From Poriferisodalis sp026713105 (GTDB lineage Bacteria > Actinomycetota > Acidimicrobiia > Acidimicrobiales > Poriferisodalaceae), in NCBI GenBank assembly GCA_965115995.1, contig OZ220472.1, forward strand, positions 310,001-374,000: DNA of 64,000 nucleotides. Direction: 5' to 3'. Every line of letters starts with the position of its first letter. The stretch's first letter is position 1. A model generated the notes under the pieces. The model ran no database searches and had not been told where the DNA came from. It saw only the letters and a list, made by a program, of their open reading frames with translations. Both the position numbers and the translations under genes were made by a program. Below, piece after piece: positions 1 to 8,472 of the stretch.

Positions 1-2
1 GA

Positions 3-353
3 ACCGTTGACCTCGCCAAGGCTGCCTCCGACCTCATCGGCGCAACTGGGTCCATCGGAAACGACATCACGGACATCTGGAAGAAACGCGGAACGAAGCT
101 GTACAAGAACTCGATCGCGCAGATTCGCCACGAATACCTCGCTCACGAGCAGAGCGGCGAACGCCTCAAGTCACTCACAGACGCTGATCTCACCGACCAC
201 TACTGGCATCACATCGCATTGCAATGGCTGCTGCGGCGGCGATTGCTGGAAACCATGGGCATTGCCGCCGACGACGCCGACCAACTGGTGGCCGAATCTC
301 TGGCGTACAAGAATGTCATCGACCACGTACGGGACTACTACGACAACCAGTGA
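3..353 (+). CDS. C-terminal part of an unidentified protein, possibly HEPN/AbiU2-like
   Basis: The frame is open from the window edge to TGA at 351-353, giving the last 116 residues of a protein whose start lies outside. It is charged and apparently all-helical. It contains an arginine and histidine separated by five residues (RHEYLAH), a spacing like the R-x4-6-H motif of HEPN-fold RNases and AbiU2-type proteins. I do not recognise the family from the visible part, and the HEPN suggestion is inference from that motif alone. An overlapping ORF at 7-393 in another frame is Thr/Arg/Ser-rich and looks like a shadow. Confidence 0.65.
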   Translation, partial: TVDLAKAASDLIGATGSIGNDITDIWKKRGTKLYKNSIAQIRHEYLAHEQSGERLKSLTDADLTDHYWHHIALQWLLRRRLLETMGIAADDADQLVAESLAYKNVIDHVRDYYDNQ

Positions 354-538
354 CCATGCAAGACCCGCGTCGCATGGACCTCGTGCCGGCTAGGCCCTGA
401 TCATCCTGACCGCCCACCATGACACCAGGGGGTCTTGGTTCGGTTTTCGTGAGATTCGCGCAACGAAGCTGTGGGCTCGAGGTTCTTGCCTGCACTAACG
501 CGTTATGCAGCAATGCTGGAGCCTGCACTTCCGAAGGG

Positions 539-1663
539 TCATCGTCGGTGTGGCAGGACGACGGAGGAGTACCGCTGCCAGAGGTGGCTGAGCGTCGATC
601 GAGCGTCGGTTCCGTTGATTCGCCTCCCGGCGCTCATCGAGCGTGCCGTGGCGCCGGTCCGCGCCTGCGGCGCTGGGAGCTTCGTGTGCCGAAGCGAAGT
701 GACCACTCGGCCGCTGCGCGGCTTCGATGGCTCAGGGGGCCGTATGGGTGCACGGCGGGCTCGGATTTGGTCGCGGACAATTAGAAAGAATGCGGGCGGC
801 AATGCGAAGCACAACAGCACGATCAGCAACACGAGTGGGATTGCGACGAGCGTCACGAGAATCGCGACTGTCGCCGCCCATCCGAGGAATGTTGCTCCCA
901 GGCCCACCAGGACTGTGAGGGGAATCGCGTATATGGCGACGACGTGCCCGAGCGCGGCCTTGGGATTCGGGTTGTGCCTCAGGAGTCGGCGCCGCAGCTT
1001 CCCGCTGTGCTGGCGGTTCGCTTCTTCGCGAGCTTGGTCGTAGGCGTCGGCCGGGACGACTACCACTTCGATGGCGTCCTCGGGTATCTCTGCTGGCGAG
1101 GATCGGCCGCTTCGCAGATTGCTTCTGGGGGAGGCTGAGGTCACCTTGTACTCCAACCAATGTGATCCTCCGTCTCCGTCGCTGCGGACGAGACTGCCCT
1201 GCGCTCGGACAGTGACGCAGTACGCGCTTGCGCCGTCGGCGGACTGTCGCAGGTCGTGTAGCGCGATTGTGCGATCGAAGCTGGCGACACCACGCCGCAT
1301 CGACCGGTCGAATTGCGTCGCGTGTTCTCCGTCGTCGAGCATGACCCGCAACAGGTCACGGGGCTTGATGTCGCGGTAGTCGATCTCGTCGCCCTCGCGC
1401 ATGCCCACGACCCGACGAGCCGCGAAGGCGTTCTTGCGTGTCTTTGGGCGTACCGAGAACAATCCCAATCCTGCCGCCGCGACGCGCACTGCCCAGAATC
1501 GTGAACCTGCGTACTGCAGTGGGACGCACCCGTACTTGGCGTAGTCGCCGGCGTCGATGCCGCGCACAGCGACAATCCGGCGAGCCGAGCGCCATTCGCG
1601 GTAGCCAGCGAACACCATCTGGATCGTCGCCACCGTCCCGGCAATCGTCAACAACTCAGTCAC
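539..1663 (-). CDS. Hypothetical membrane protein
   Basis: A 374-residue protein of unknown family. The N-terminus (about residues 3-20) is hydrophobic and could be a membrane anchor. The middle (about 30-235) is soluble. Two long hydrophobic stretches at about 240-270 and 272-300 form a membrane hairpin. The tail is basic and Pro/Arg-rich. The codon pattern fits a real gene, but no motif identifies a function. It points away from the decayed region at 1664-2514, whose inverted repeats lie immediately upstream and could hold its promoter or operator. The start is the first in-frame ATG. Confidence 0.65.
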   Translation of the reverse strand: MTELLTIAGTVATIQMVFAGYREWRSARRIVAVRGIDAGDYAKYGCVPLQYAGSRFWAVRVAAAGLGLFSVRPKTRKNAFAARRVVGMREGDEIDYRDIKPRDLLRVMLDDGEHATQFDRSMRRGVASFDRTIALHDLRQSADGASAYCVTVRAQGSLVRSDGDGGSHWLEYKVTSASPRSNLRSGRSSPAEIPEDAIEVVVVPADAYDQAREEANRQHSGKLRRRLLRHNPNPKAALGHVVAIYAIPLTVLVGLGATFLGWAATVAILVTLVAIPLVLLIVLLCFALPPAFFLIVRDQIRARRAPIRPPEPSKPRSGRVVTSLRHTKLPAPQARTGATARSMSAGRRINGTDARSTLSHLWQRYSSVVLPHRR

Positions 1664-2195
1664 CGATCAAGCCCTCCGAGCCTCAATCCGCCCGACACAT
1701 ATCGGGCGCTCTCGGAGAGTCACTGTTGTCGAGGGGTGTGACAACCTCGCAGAACCGATCAGGCATGCGGTACGCGGACAGTGCCTCTAGCTATCCAACA
1801 GCGACCCTCTGACCAGTACAAACGCGAGACCACCCTCGCTGCAACGACTCTCTGACCAGAGATAAACGCTGACGCGCTCGCACCAGAGTCCAACTGCGCA
1901 TACCTAAAGTCGCACATCCCCGGGTCTGTCAGAATCTGACAGACCCACGCTTCGCGAATTGATGCAACGCGCCCAAGTTGAAATCGAGTCTGCGCCGATT
2001 GACCAAGCCCTCGAGGTCCTAGGTGACGACAGCTCTGAACGCGCTTGACGGCACGCTCGCCGCGTCCCCGATCAGGACGGGTTCAACAGCGCGATCGTGC
2101 CGTGCAGGACGCCCGACGGGGGACTGCTGCCACCGGCGAGACAGCACCGTGACCAGTGGAGATGCAGAATCAGTCTTGACTCCGCGACTCTCTGA
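1664..2195. other. Non-coding stretch with inverted and direct repeats
   Basis: I see no convincing gene here. It holds a 7-bp stem with a 6-base loop at 1689-1708, two nested inverted repeats at 1725-1749, and a perfect 25-bp palindrome at 1922-1946. The phrase CTCTGACCAG followed by a shared AAACGC occurs near 1806 and near 1850, and a related CTCTGACC recurs near 2190, suggesting degenerate direct repeats of about 43 bp. It reads as regulatory DNA or the remains of an insertion. Confidence 0.4.
1922..1946. promoter_or_regulatory. Perfect 25-bp palindrome (operator-like)
   Basis: GGGTCTGTCAGA and its exact reverse complement are separated by one base. A one-base spacer is too tight for an RNA hairpin loop, so a site for a dimeric DNA-binding protein is the simpler reading. 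The nearest genes are the membrane protein ending at 539 (start 1663) and the cobS-like remnant at 2196. Confidence 0.4.
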
Positions 2196-2552
2196 CCTGC
2201 GGAAATTCTATTCCGCACACGTCCACCTCTCTGGGGACTCAGACTCGCCCACACAGCTCATGTGCGGGGTGCGCCGAGCGCCATCTCGCTGCTGGCCAGC
2301 TACGGCGTCGCGTTCGCTCTCGGGCCTGTGGGAGTGTTCGCAGTCGGTGCGGAAACCGGTACAGCGGTGCTCGTCGGGCCGACCTCGTACCGCAGATTCG
2401 GCGGCACGACCGGCGACGTCCTAGACGCGATCGCGCAGCTCAGCCAGATGGCCGCGTTAGTGGTGGCGTCGCGGCTGTTCGACAACTTCGGCTGGTTTGG
2501 GCCTAGAGCCTCGCCTACAGGTCGAACACGCGGCGGGCGTTGTCTCCGATGA
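2196..2552 (+). pseudogene. cobS-like C-terminal remnant (adenosylcobinamide-GDP ribazoletransferase)
   Basis: After a TGA at 2193-2195 one frame stays open to 2552. Its middle reads as a hydrophobic segment followed by RRFGGTTGDVLDAI, which resembles the conserved C-terminal signature of CobS (GG.TGDvlGA followed by a last membrane helix). CobS is an integral membrane enzyme of about 250 residues that completes cobalamin. Only about the last third is present and no start with a ribosome site is visible. The end overlaps the 3' end of the convergent amidohydrolase gene, so the frame past about 2500 is probably not original. It could also be chance similarity. Confidence 0.4.
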
Positions 2553-3729
2553 AGGCCCGCCGCCGCTCCGCAGGGAACATGTCGACGAGCTCATCGAGGT
2601 CGAGCACGTATTCCGGCGTGTGGTCGGCGTGAGGGAAATCGCTGGCCCAGATGAACCGGTCGTACCCGTAGCGCTGTGCGAGCGAGGGGATCGAGCGTTC
2701 ATCGGGGTCACAGGAGATCCACACCTGCCGCATGAAGTACTCGCTGGGCTTCATCTGAAGCGGCACCCGGGTGCCCGTATAGGTATGTCCGTACACGGCA
2801 TCGATGCGGTCCAGGCAGTAGCCGAGCCAGCCGCCGCCTGACTCGAGCACAAGCACCTTCAGCTCCGGGAATCGGTCGAAGACGCCGTAGTCGAACAGCG
2901 ACACGAACTGGTGCCGCACGCCGTCCGACGCCGTCATCGAAGCCGTGAGACGCAGTTCGCGCACGTGCTCCCAGGTACCCATGCGAGTGCCCTTGGTCCA
3001 CTGGGGCTCGAACGTGGGATGGATGGCGAACGGCACGCCGAGATCCTGCGCAGCTTGGAATACCGGGTCGTGGTCGGCATGGCCGAGCGGACGCGTCGAA
3101 TGGGTGAACGGCGCCACGAAGCAGCCGCGTGCTCCGTCGGCTACCGAGCGCCGCAGCTCGGCCGCTGCGGCCACCGGATCGGTGAGCGAGATGTGGGCGA
3201 CGGGAACGAGCCGGTCGGAGTGATCCCGGCAGAACTCGCAGATCCACCGGTTGTAGGCACGCGTGTACGCTTGGCTCAGCTCGGCGTCTTCGAGCTCGGC
3301 TTCCCACAGCAGCCCCATCGTCGGCAGCAGGACCGCGATGTCGAGGCCTTCGGCATCGAGCAACTCGATTCGCTGGTGAGGGTCCATGGCGCCGAAGGGG
3401 ATCTCGCCCGCGTAGGTGCGATCCGGGTTGAACATGATGTCGGGCAGGTCGGCTGCGCCCATGGCGCCCAGCGTCGAGACCATGCCGGGACGGGCCAGCT
3501 TGCTTCGCTGGTTGTCGATCATGAGCACTTCGAGGCCGCGCTCAGGCTCGATCTCGATGCGCAGCGCCCGGTCCTTGTAGCGATCCTCGAGGTACTCCTC
3601 CCACAGGTCGGGCGGCTCGAGGATGTGGCCGTCGGCGTCGACTGCGCCGGCGTGCGCGATCTTGTGCACCTCGTGCATATGGCGCTGTCCGCCCTCGACG
3701 GTTATCTGTTGCTGGATGGTCGTGGTCAT
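2515..3729 (-). CDS. Amidohydrolase-2 family metal-dependent hydrolase
   Basis: A TIM-barrel hydrolase or decarboxylase of the ACMSD/amidohydrolase-2 family (COG2159), 404 residues. Near the N-terminus is the D-x-D-x-H element VDADGHILEP, where the histidine would bind the metal. A second histidine sits in FAIHPTF and the conserved C-terminal acid is in WASDFPHAD. The ATG at 3729 is preferred to an ATG 14 codons upstream because a GGGGGC tract lies just before it and the upstream residues do not fit the family. Substrates vary widely in the family. The divergent SDR gene next door suggests a catabolic role. Confidence 0.85.
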   Translation of the reverse strand: MTTTIQQQITVEGGQRHMHEVHKIAHAGAVDADGHILEPPDLWEEYLEDRYKDRALRIEIEPERGLEVLMIDNQRSKLARPGMVSTLGAMGAADLPDIMFNPDRTYAGEIPFGAMDPHQRIELLDAEGLDIAVLLPTMGLLWEAELEDAELSQAYTRAYNRWICEFCRDHSDRLVPVAHISLTDPVAAAAELRRSVADGARGCFVAPFTHSTRPLGHADHDPVFQAAQDLGVPFAIHPTFEPQWTKGTRMGTWEHVRELRLTASMTASDGVRHQFVSLFDYGVFDRFPELKVLVLESGGGWLGYCLDRIDAVYGHTYTGTRVPLQMKPSEYFMRQVWISCDPDERSIPSLAQRYGYDRFIWASDFPHADHTPEYVLDLDELVDMFPAERRRAFIGDNARRVFDL

Positions 3730-3894
3730 GATTGCCCCCGTAAACCCTGATACCCGTTCGGATTCTCTCACGTCCCGGCTCGGGCGTCAGCGGAACGGCT
3801 CCGAACTCCGAACCGCTCGGCGATGCCGAGGCGCAGCGACGTCACATCGGCCACAATCGCGGCGTCGTATTGGGCAGCAGGGGAGGACAGCACG

Positions 3895-4782
3895 ATGAGC
3901 AAGAGCAGCGGCAATCCCGCAGGGCGGCTGGCTGGCAAGGCCGCGGTGATCACCGGCGGCGCGAGCGGCATGGGACGGTCGACAGTTGAGCGATTTCTGG
4001 CTGAGGGCGCCTCGGTCGTCATCGGCGATCTCAACGCCGACGCGGGGCATGCATTCATCGAGGAGCTGACCAGCGCCGGTCTCGGCGATCGCGCTCGCTT
4101 CACACGGACCGATGTGTCGGTGGAAGACGACGTGGCCGCCATGACCGAGCTGGCGGTCGAGGCATTCGGCCGGCTGGATGTGGTGTTCAACAACGCCGGC
4201 ATCGGCGGGGCGTTCGGCCCGATCACCGAGCTGGACGTGGACGCTTGGGACGAGACGTTCGCGATCTTGGTGCGTTCGGTGATGCTGGGCACCAAGCACG
4301 CTGCCCGGGTCATGGTGCCCCAAGGCACCGGGGGCTCGATCATCAACACGGCATCGATCGCCGGAGTGGGCGGCGGCGCCGGCCCGCAGGCGTATTCCGC
4401 GGCCAAGGCGGCCGTCATCAGCCTGGCTCAGACGACCGCGCTGGAGCTGGCGCCTCACCGCATACGGGTGAATGCCATCTGCCCGGGACTGATCTTCACT
4501 CCGCTGATGCACAGCGGCAACGAGGCCCAGGCCGAAGAGGTCATGGCCGAGTTGCAGCCATGGCCCGACCGTGGCGAGGGCACCGACATCGCAGCGATGG
4601 CCTTGTTCCTCGCCAGCGACGACAGCGAATTCGTCAGCGGCCAGCAGTTGGTGGTCGACGGCGCGATGCTCGCCGCCGGACCGCGCATCCACGGCAAGAT
4701 CCACAACACCCGCAACATCCATCGAATGTCAGGCATGGCGTACGGCACGACCGGCAAGGCGGCGTCCGTCCGGCGCTTGTAG
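3895..4782 (+). CDS. SDR family NAD(P)-dependent oxidoreductase
   Basis: A classical short-chain dehydrogenase of 295 residues. It has the nucleotide-binding TGGASGMGR near residue 16, NNAG near 100, a catalytic Ser in the segment before YSAAK, and Tyr-x-x-x-Lys in that motif. The ATG at 3895 is preceded by GGGGAGGA at good spacing, so the longer frame upstream is ignored. The C-terminal extension past the usual SDR end is rich in basic and polar residues. It lies divergently from the amidohydrolase and convergently with the CoA-transferase, and the substrate is unknown. Confidence 0.9.
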   Translation: MSKSSGNPAGRLAGKAAVITGGASGMGRSTVERFLAEGASVVIGDLNADAGHAFIEELTSAGLGDRARFTRTDVSVEDDVAAMTELAVEAFGRLDVVFNNAGIGGAFGPITELDVDAWDETFAILVRSVMLGTKHAARVMVPQGTGGSIINTASIAGVGGGAGPQAYSAAKAAVISLAQTTALELAPHRIRVNAICPGLIFTPLMHSGNEAQAEEVMAELQPWPDRGEGTDIAAMALFLASDDSEFVSGQQLVVDGAMLAAGPRIHGKIHNTRNIHRMSGMAYGTTGKAASVRRL

Positions 4783-4816
4783 CAACGGCCGGAACGCACC
4801 GCCCGACTCGACGAGG

Positions 4817-6121
4817 TCAGCGCGGGCGATCTTCGATCAGCGCGTCCCGAAAATCGGGATGGGCAATCGAGATGAGCAACTCGGCTCGCTCGGCAAGCGA
4901 ACGCCCCCGAAGCTCCACCGCGCCGAACTCGGTCGCGACGATGTCCGCCACATAGGAGGGCAGCGTCACCGGGGCGCCATGTTCGAGGTGCGACACGATG
5001 CGCGAGATGCGCCCGCCGCCCGCCGTGGAGGGCATAGCCACGATGGCTCGACCGCCGGTTGCCACACAGGCGCCAAATGCAAAGTCGGGAGCACCACCAG
5101 GTCCGGAGATGTAGCGGCCGCCGATCATCTCGGAATTGGCTGAACCGTCGAGCGCCATCTGCACGGTGGACTGCAGTGCCACGAAGTTGCGCACTTGGGC
5201 GATGCCTCCGATGCCGTGACTCAGCGAGCCGTTCACCAGATTCACCGCCGGGTTGCGGTCGACCCAGTCGTACAGGCGGCGCGTCCCCATCACCTCCGCG
5301 GCGAGACTCACGCCATCGCCCAGCGGTCCCTTGTGGCGATTGTCCACCGCGCCGCTGTCGATGAGGTCGATGCAGGCGTCGTTGATCATGCCGCCGTGCA
5401 GGCCGAGGTGCCGACGATCTCTCAAGCTTGACAACACGGCATCGGGAATCGAACCGATGCCGAACTGCAGTGTGGTCCCGTCGCCGATGAACTGACCGAC
5501 GTGGGCAGCAATGGCCTCAGCGGTCTCATCGACGACAGCGGGCGCCAGCTCGGCGAGGGGCTCGTCAACCTCGACGAGCACATCGAAGTCGGTTCGGTGA
5601 CATTCGCCCTCGCCGCAGACATAAGGCATCTGCGGATTCACCTGTGCGATCACCAGCGAGGCGGATCGCAGCAGCTCGACATGACCGCCGACCCCGGTGC
5701 CGAGGCTCATGCGGCCATCTGCATCGGGTGGGCTGGCTTGGCATACCAGGACGTCGGATTCCAACCCGCCGCCGGGTCCGACGAGCCCAGTGATGTCGGA
5801 GTATCTGGCCGGGACCACGCTGAAGTTCGGGTTGTCTCCCACATCGCGAAAGGCACCGCTGGGCTGCAGCGACGTCCAGCGGAATGGATTGCCGAGATGA
5901 TCCAGTGGGCTAGGGCGGTCGAGCAGGAAGGCGCTGACGAACTCGATGTGCTCGAAGCGGTCGTGTGCGGCGTCGATTGCGGCAAGCAGGCCGAACGGCG
6001 TGGCCGAGCCCTGCGCGACGTAGACCCGTGCCCTGCGCGCGATACGCCCGATCGCATCGTCGAGCCCGAGCTGGGTCCCGCCACGGTTGCCATTGCGGGT
6101 TGCAGCATGGCCGGGACTCAT
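4817..6121 (-). CDS. Acetyl-CoA hydrolase/transferase family protein
   Basis: A 434-residue class I CoA-transferase, the family of acetyl-CoA hydrolase and 4-hydroxybutyrate CoA-transferase, which moves CoA between carboxylic acids through a glutamyl thioester. Family hallmarks are GIGSIPDAVLSSL in the middle and, near the end, TEFGAVELRGRSLAERA followed by IAHPDFR. The start ATG at 6121 has AGGAGG upstream. It lies head to head with an acyl-CoA dehydrogenase, consistent with activation and oxidation of an organic acid. The exact substrate cannot be read from the sequence. Confidence 0.9.
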   Translation of the reverse strand: MSPGHAATRNGNRGGTQLGLDDAIGRIARRARVYVAQGSATPFGLLAAIDAAHDRFEHIEFVSAFLLDRPSPLDHLGNPFRWTSLQPSGAFRDVGDNPNFSVVPARYSDITGLVGPGGGLESDVLVCQASPPDADGRMSLGTGVGGHVELLRSASLVIAQVNPQMPYVCGEGECHRTDFDVLVEVDEPLAELAPAVVDETAEAIAAHVGQFIGDGTTLQFGIGSIPDAVLSSLRDRRHLGLHGGMINDACIDLIDSGAVDNRHKGPLGDGVSLAAEVMGTRRLYDWVDRNPAVNLVNGSLSHGIGGIAQVRNFVALQSTVQMALDGSANSEMIGGRYISGPGGAPDFAFGACVATGGRAIVAMPSTAGGGRISRIVSHLEHGAPVTLPSYVADIVATEFGAVELRGRSLAERAELLISIAHPDFRDALIEDRPR

Positions 6122-6194
6122 CGGAGAGGTCCTCCTCGACTCGGGGTGCGCTGGCGTCGCGCCGCCAGGCTCGGGCGAACTCTAGGGGTCCGCA

Positions 6195-7436
6195 ATGGCA
6201 AGATTCCGGGTCATGACGACTCAAGCGACCGACCTGCCCGCTCTCGACTCGCCTTCGATGCCCCCAGTGGATCTGGCAGCGGAGCTCACCCCCGACGTCG
6301 CCGACGCTGCGGTCGGCCAGCAAGATCAAGCGGTCATCGAGCGCGCTGCGTCATGGGCTCGCGACTATGTCGCGCTGTACGCCGAGTCATGGGAACGTGA
6401 ACGGCGATTCGCAGCCGAGGCGTTCTCGAGCGCGGCTGGCCAGGAGCTCTGCGGGCTGTTGGTGCCCACGGCCGACGGTGGGTCTGGCATGACCCAGATC
6501 GGGCTCGCACGTGTGCTCGAGGAGATCGCCGCCGTGGACTTCGCCGTCGCCTTCTCGCTGGTGTGCCACAACAATCTCGCGGGTGCTGTGAGCCGGCGCG
6601 CCCCAGCGGATCTGCGCGCCCGCGCGCTGCCGCCGCTCACTCATGGCGAGCGGCTTGGAGCTTTCCTGCTGACCGAGCCAGGCGTGGGCAGCGACGCCGC
6701 CAAGATCACCACCTCGGCGCGTCGTGACGGCGACGAATGGGTTCTCGATGGCGAGAAGGCCTGGGTCAGCAACGGCACCTCAGCAGAACTGCTGTCGGTG
6801 TACGCGCAGACTGATCCCGCAGCTGGCCATCGCGGGATTGTCACCTTTCTCGTCGATGGCGGCACCGACGGCGTCGAGCGTTCGGAGGGCTACCAGCTGA
6901 GCGGTGCGCACGGCCTTGGAACGAACGGCATCAAGTTCGAGGGATGCCGCGTGTCCGACGCTGACGTGATGGTGCCCGTCGGCGAGGGCTTCGTCGCTGC
7001 GATGGAAGGCATCGACATTGCCCGGGTGCTGGTTGCGGCCATGTGCTGTGGCATGTTGCGCACCGGGCTGGCTACGGCAGTGTCCTACGTGCGCGAGCGC
7101 CAGGCTTTCGGGGGGAGAATCGCTGACCTCCAAGGGGTGCGGTTCCGGCTGGCCGATGTGGCCACTGATCTCGAAGCGGCTCGCCTGCTTGCATATCGAG
7201 CGGCGCTTGGGATTGCCGAGGGTCGTTCCGCCGGGGTTCACGCAGCTCATGCCAAGAAGTTCGCGACCCGAGTGGCCGAGCGCCGGCTGGCCGACTGCAT
7301 GCAGGTCATGGGCGCTGTCGGCGCGCGTCGGGATCATCCCCTGCCGCGCCACCTTGCCGCCTCGAGGCTGACGCACTACGTCGACGGCGCGACCGAGATC
7401 CAGGATGTCGTGATCAGCAGGTCCCTGCTCGACTGA
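6195..7436 (+). CDS. Acyl-CoA dehydrogenase
   Basis: A full-length FAD enzyme of 413 residues that would oxidise an acyl-CoA to the enoyl-CoA. It has the alpha-helical N-domain, the LTEPGVGSDAAKI signature in the middle, the WVSNGTSAE segment, and the C-terminal helical domain with RQAFGGRIADLQGVRF. The end reads DGATEIQDVVISR, the usual family finish. ATG 6195 follows AGGGG at suitable spacing, and an ATG six codons later is an alternative. It is divergent from the CoA-transferase and convergent with the LysR gene. Confidence 0.92.
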   Translation: MARFRVMTTQATDLPALDSPSMPPVDLAAELTPDVADAAVGQQDQAVIERAASWARDYVALYAESWERERRFAAEAFSSAAGQELCGLLVPTADGGSGMTQIGLARVLEEIAAVDFAVAFSLVCHNNLAGAVSRRAPADLRARALPPLTHGERLGAFLLTEPGVGSDAAKITTSARRDGDEWVLDGEKAWVSNGTSAELLSVYAQTDPAAGHRGIVTFLVDGGTDGVERSEGYQLSGAHGLGTNGIKFEGCRVSDADVMVPVGEGFVAAMEGIDIARVLVAAMCCGMLRTGLATAVSYVRERQAFGGRIADLQGVRFRLADVATDLEAARLLAYRAALGIAEGRSAGVHAAHAKKFATRVAERRLADCMQVMGAVGARRDHPLPRHLAASRLTHYVDGATEIQDVVISRSLLD

Positions 7437-7555
7437 CTGGTTCGGTGGGGCCCCGCTCAGCTCATGGGAACATCGCCGAGCCAGCCGACGATGGCGTTCG
7501 CGACTTGCCGCTCCGGTGAGTCGTTGGCCGTCTCGACGCGCGTCATGGCCGACCA

Positions 7556-8365
7556 TTACAGGTTGAGCCCGGAGCGACCGCAACGCACTGCGACAAGTCG
7601 CCCCGAGTCGAGCCACGGCGACATTGCCCACCGGCTGAGGATGGATACGCCGAAATCGGCAGCGATCATCTCGGCGATGGCACCGGTCTGCTCGAGCACG
7701 GTGATCGTGCGAGGCGACAGGCCCGCAGGGCGCACGAAGCGCTCGTACTCGAAGCCGGGTGACGGCTGACGGTTGTAGGTGAAGTAGTTCTCCTCGGCAA
7801 TCGCCTCGGGGCCGATCCAGGTCCGGGCTGCGAGTGGGTGCTCCGGATGCGTGACGAGCACCAGCTCATCGGTGAACAGGTGCGTGGCCTCGCAGGCCCC
7901 CTGTGCGGGTCCTGGAGCGAGCACGAGGTCGGCTGTCCCGTCGGCGAGCCGCGGCACCGGCATGTCCCCGACGACGACCAATTCGAGCAGCAGCCCTTCG
8001 AGTTGGTCGCTGCACGCTGCCGCGAATGGCGCCAGCCAGTGGTAGCAGTCGTACGAGCCGACACCGATCCGGACGGTGGCTGAGACTTCGCCGCTGGTGC
8101 GCATGAAGTCCTGCTCGGCTCTGGCGAGATCAGGCATCGCACGATGAGCGGCCTGGCACAGCGCAAGCGCTGCAGGAGTCGGCTGCATGCCACGCGACGG
8201 CCGACGCTCGAACAGTCGGCCGCCGAGGCGCCGTTCGGCTTCGGCCAACCGGTGGCTGACTGCTGATTGGCTGACATGAAGTCGGCCAGCTGCCTCAGTG
8301 GTCGAGCCGGTGGCGGAGACCGCAATGATGGTCTGCCAATGATGTATCTCCAAGTAGTCGCTCAT
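7556..8365 (-). CDS. LysR family transcriptional regulator, C-terminally truncated by an in-frame stop
   Basis: The N-terminus is a winged HTH of the LysR type (TEAAGRLHVSQSAVSHRL), followed by the effector-binding domain. The gene reads 269 residues to a TAA at 7556-7558. The same frame then stays open for 33 more codons to TGA at 7457, continuing with WSAMTRVE and ending GWLGDVPMS. That would give about 302 residues, the normal LysR length. CAA to TAA would account for the stop. The regulator may still work without its last strand and helix, or be inactive. ATG 8365 is chosen because the HTH begins about 20 residues later. Neighbouring catabolic genes are candidate targets. Confidence 0.85.
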   Translation of the reverse strand: MSDYLEIHHWQTIIAVSATGSTTEAAGRLHVSQSAVSHRLAEAERRLGGRLFERRPSRGMQPTPAALALCQAAHRAMPDLARAEQDFMRTSGEVSATVRIGVGSYDCYHWLAPFAAACSDQLEGLLLELVVVGDMPVPRLADGTADLVLAPGPAQGACEATHLFTDELVLVTHPEHPLAARTWIGPEAIAEENYFTYNRQPSPGFEYERFVRPAGLSPRTITVLEQTGAIAEMIAADFGVSILSRWAMSPWLDSGRLVAVRCGRSGLNL

Positions 8366-8472
8366 AGTCCGATACCAGCTTGCTTGCGCGATCTGCCAGA
8401 TGCCGCAATCAGCGTAGGTGGCGGCCATCTGCGCGCCCCATGACGGTCGTACGACGAACGACCCGGCCGCGG

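Noticed and set aside
2023..2424. 133-codon plus-strand frame
   Set aside because: Ser/Arg/Thr-rich shadow composition and no ribosome site; the cobS-like signal is in another frame.
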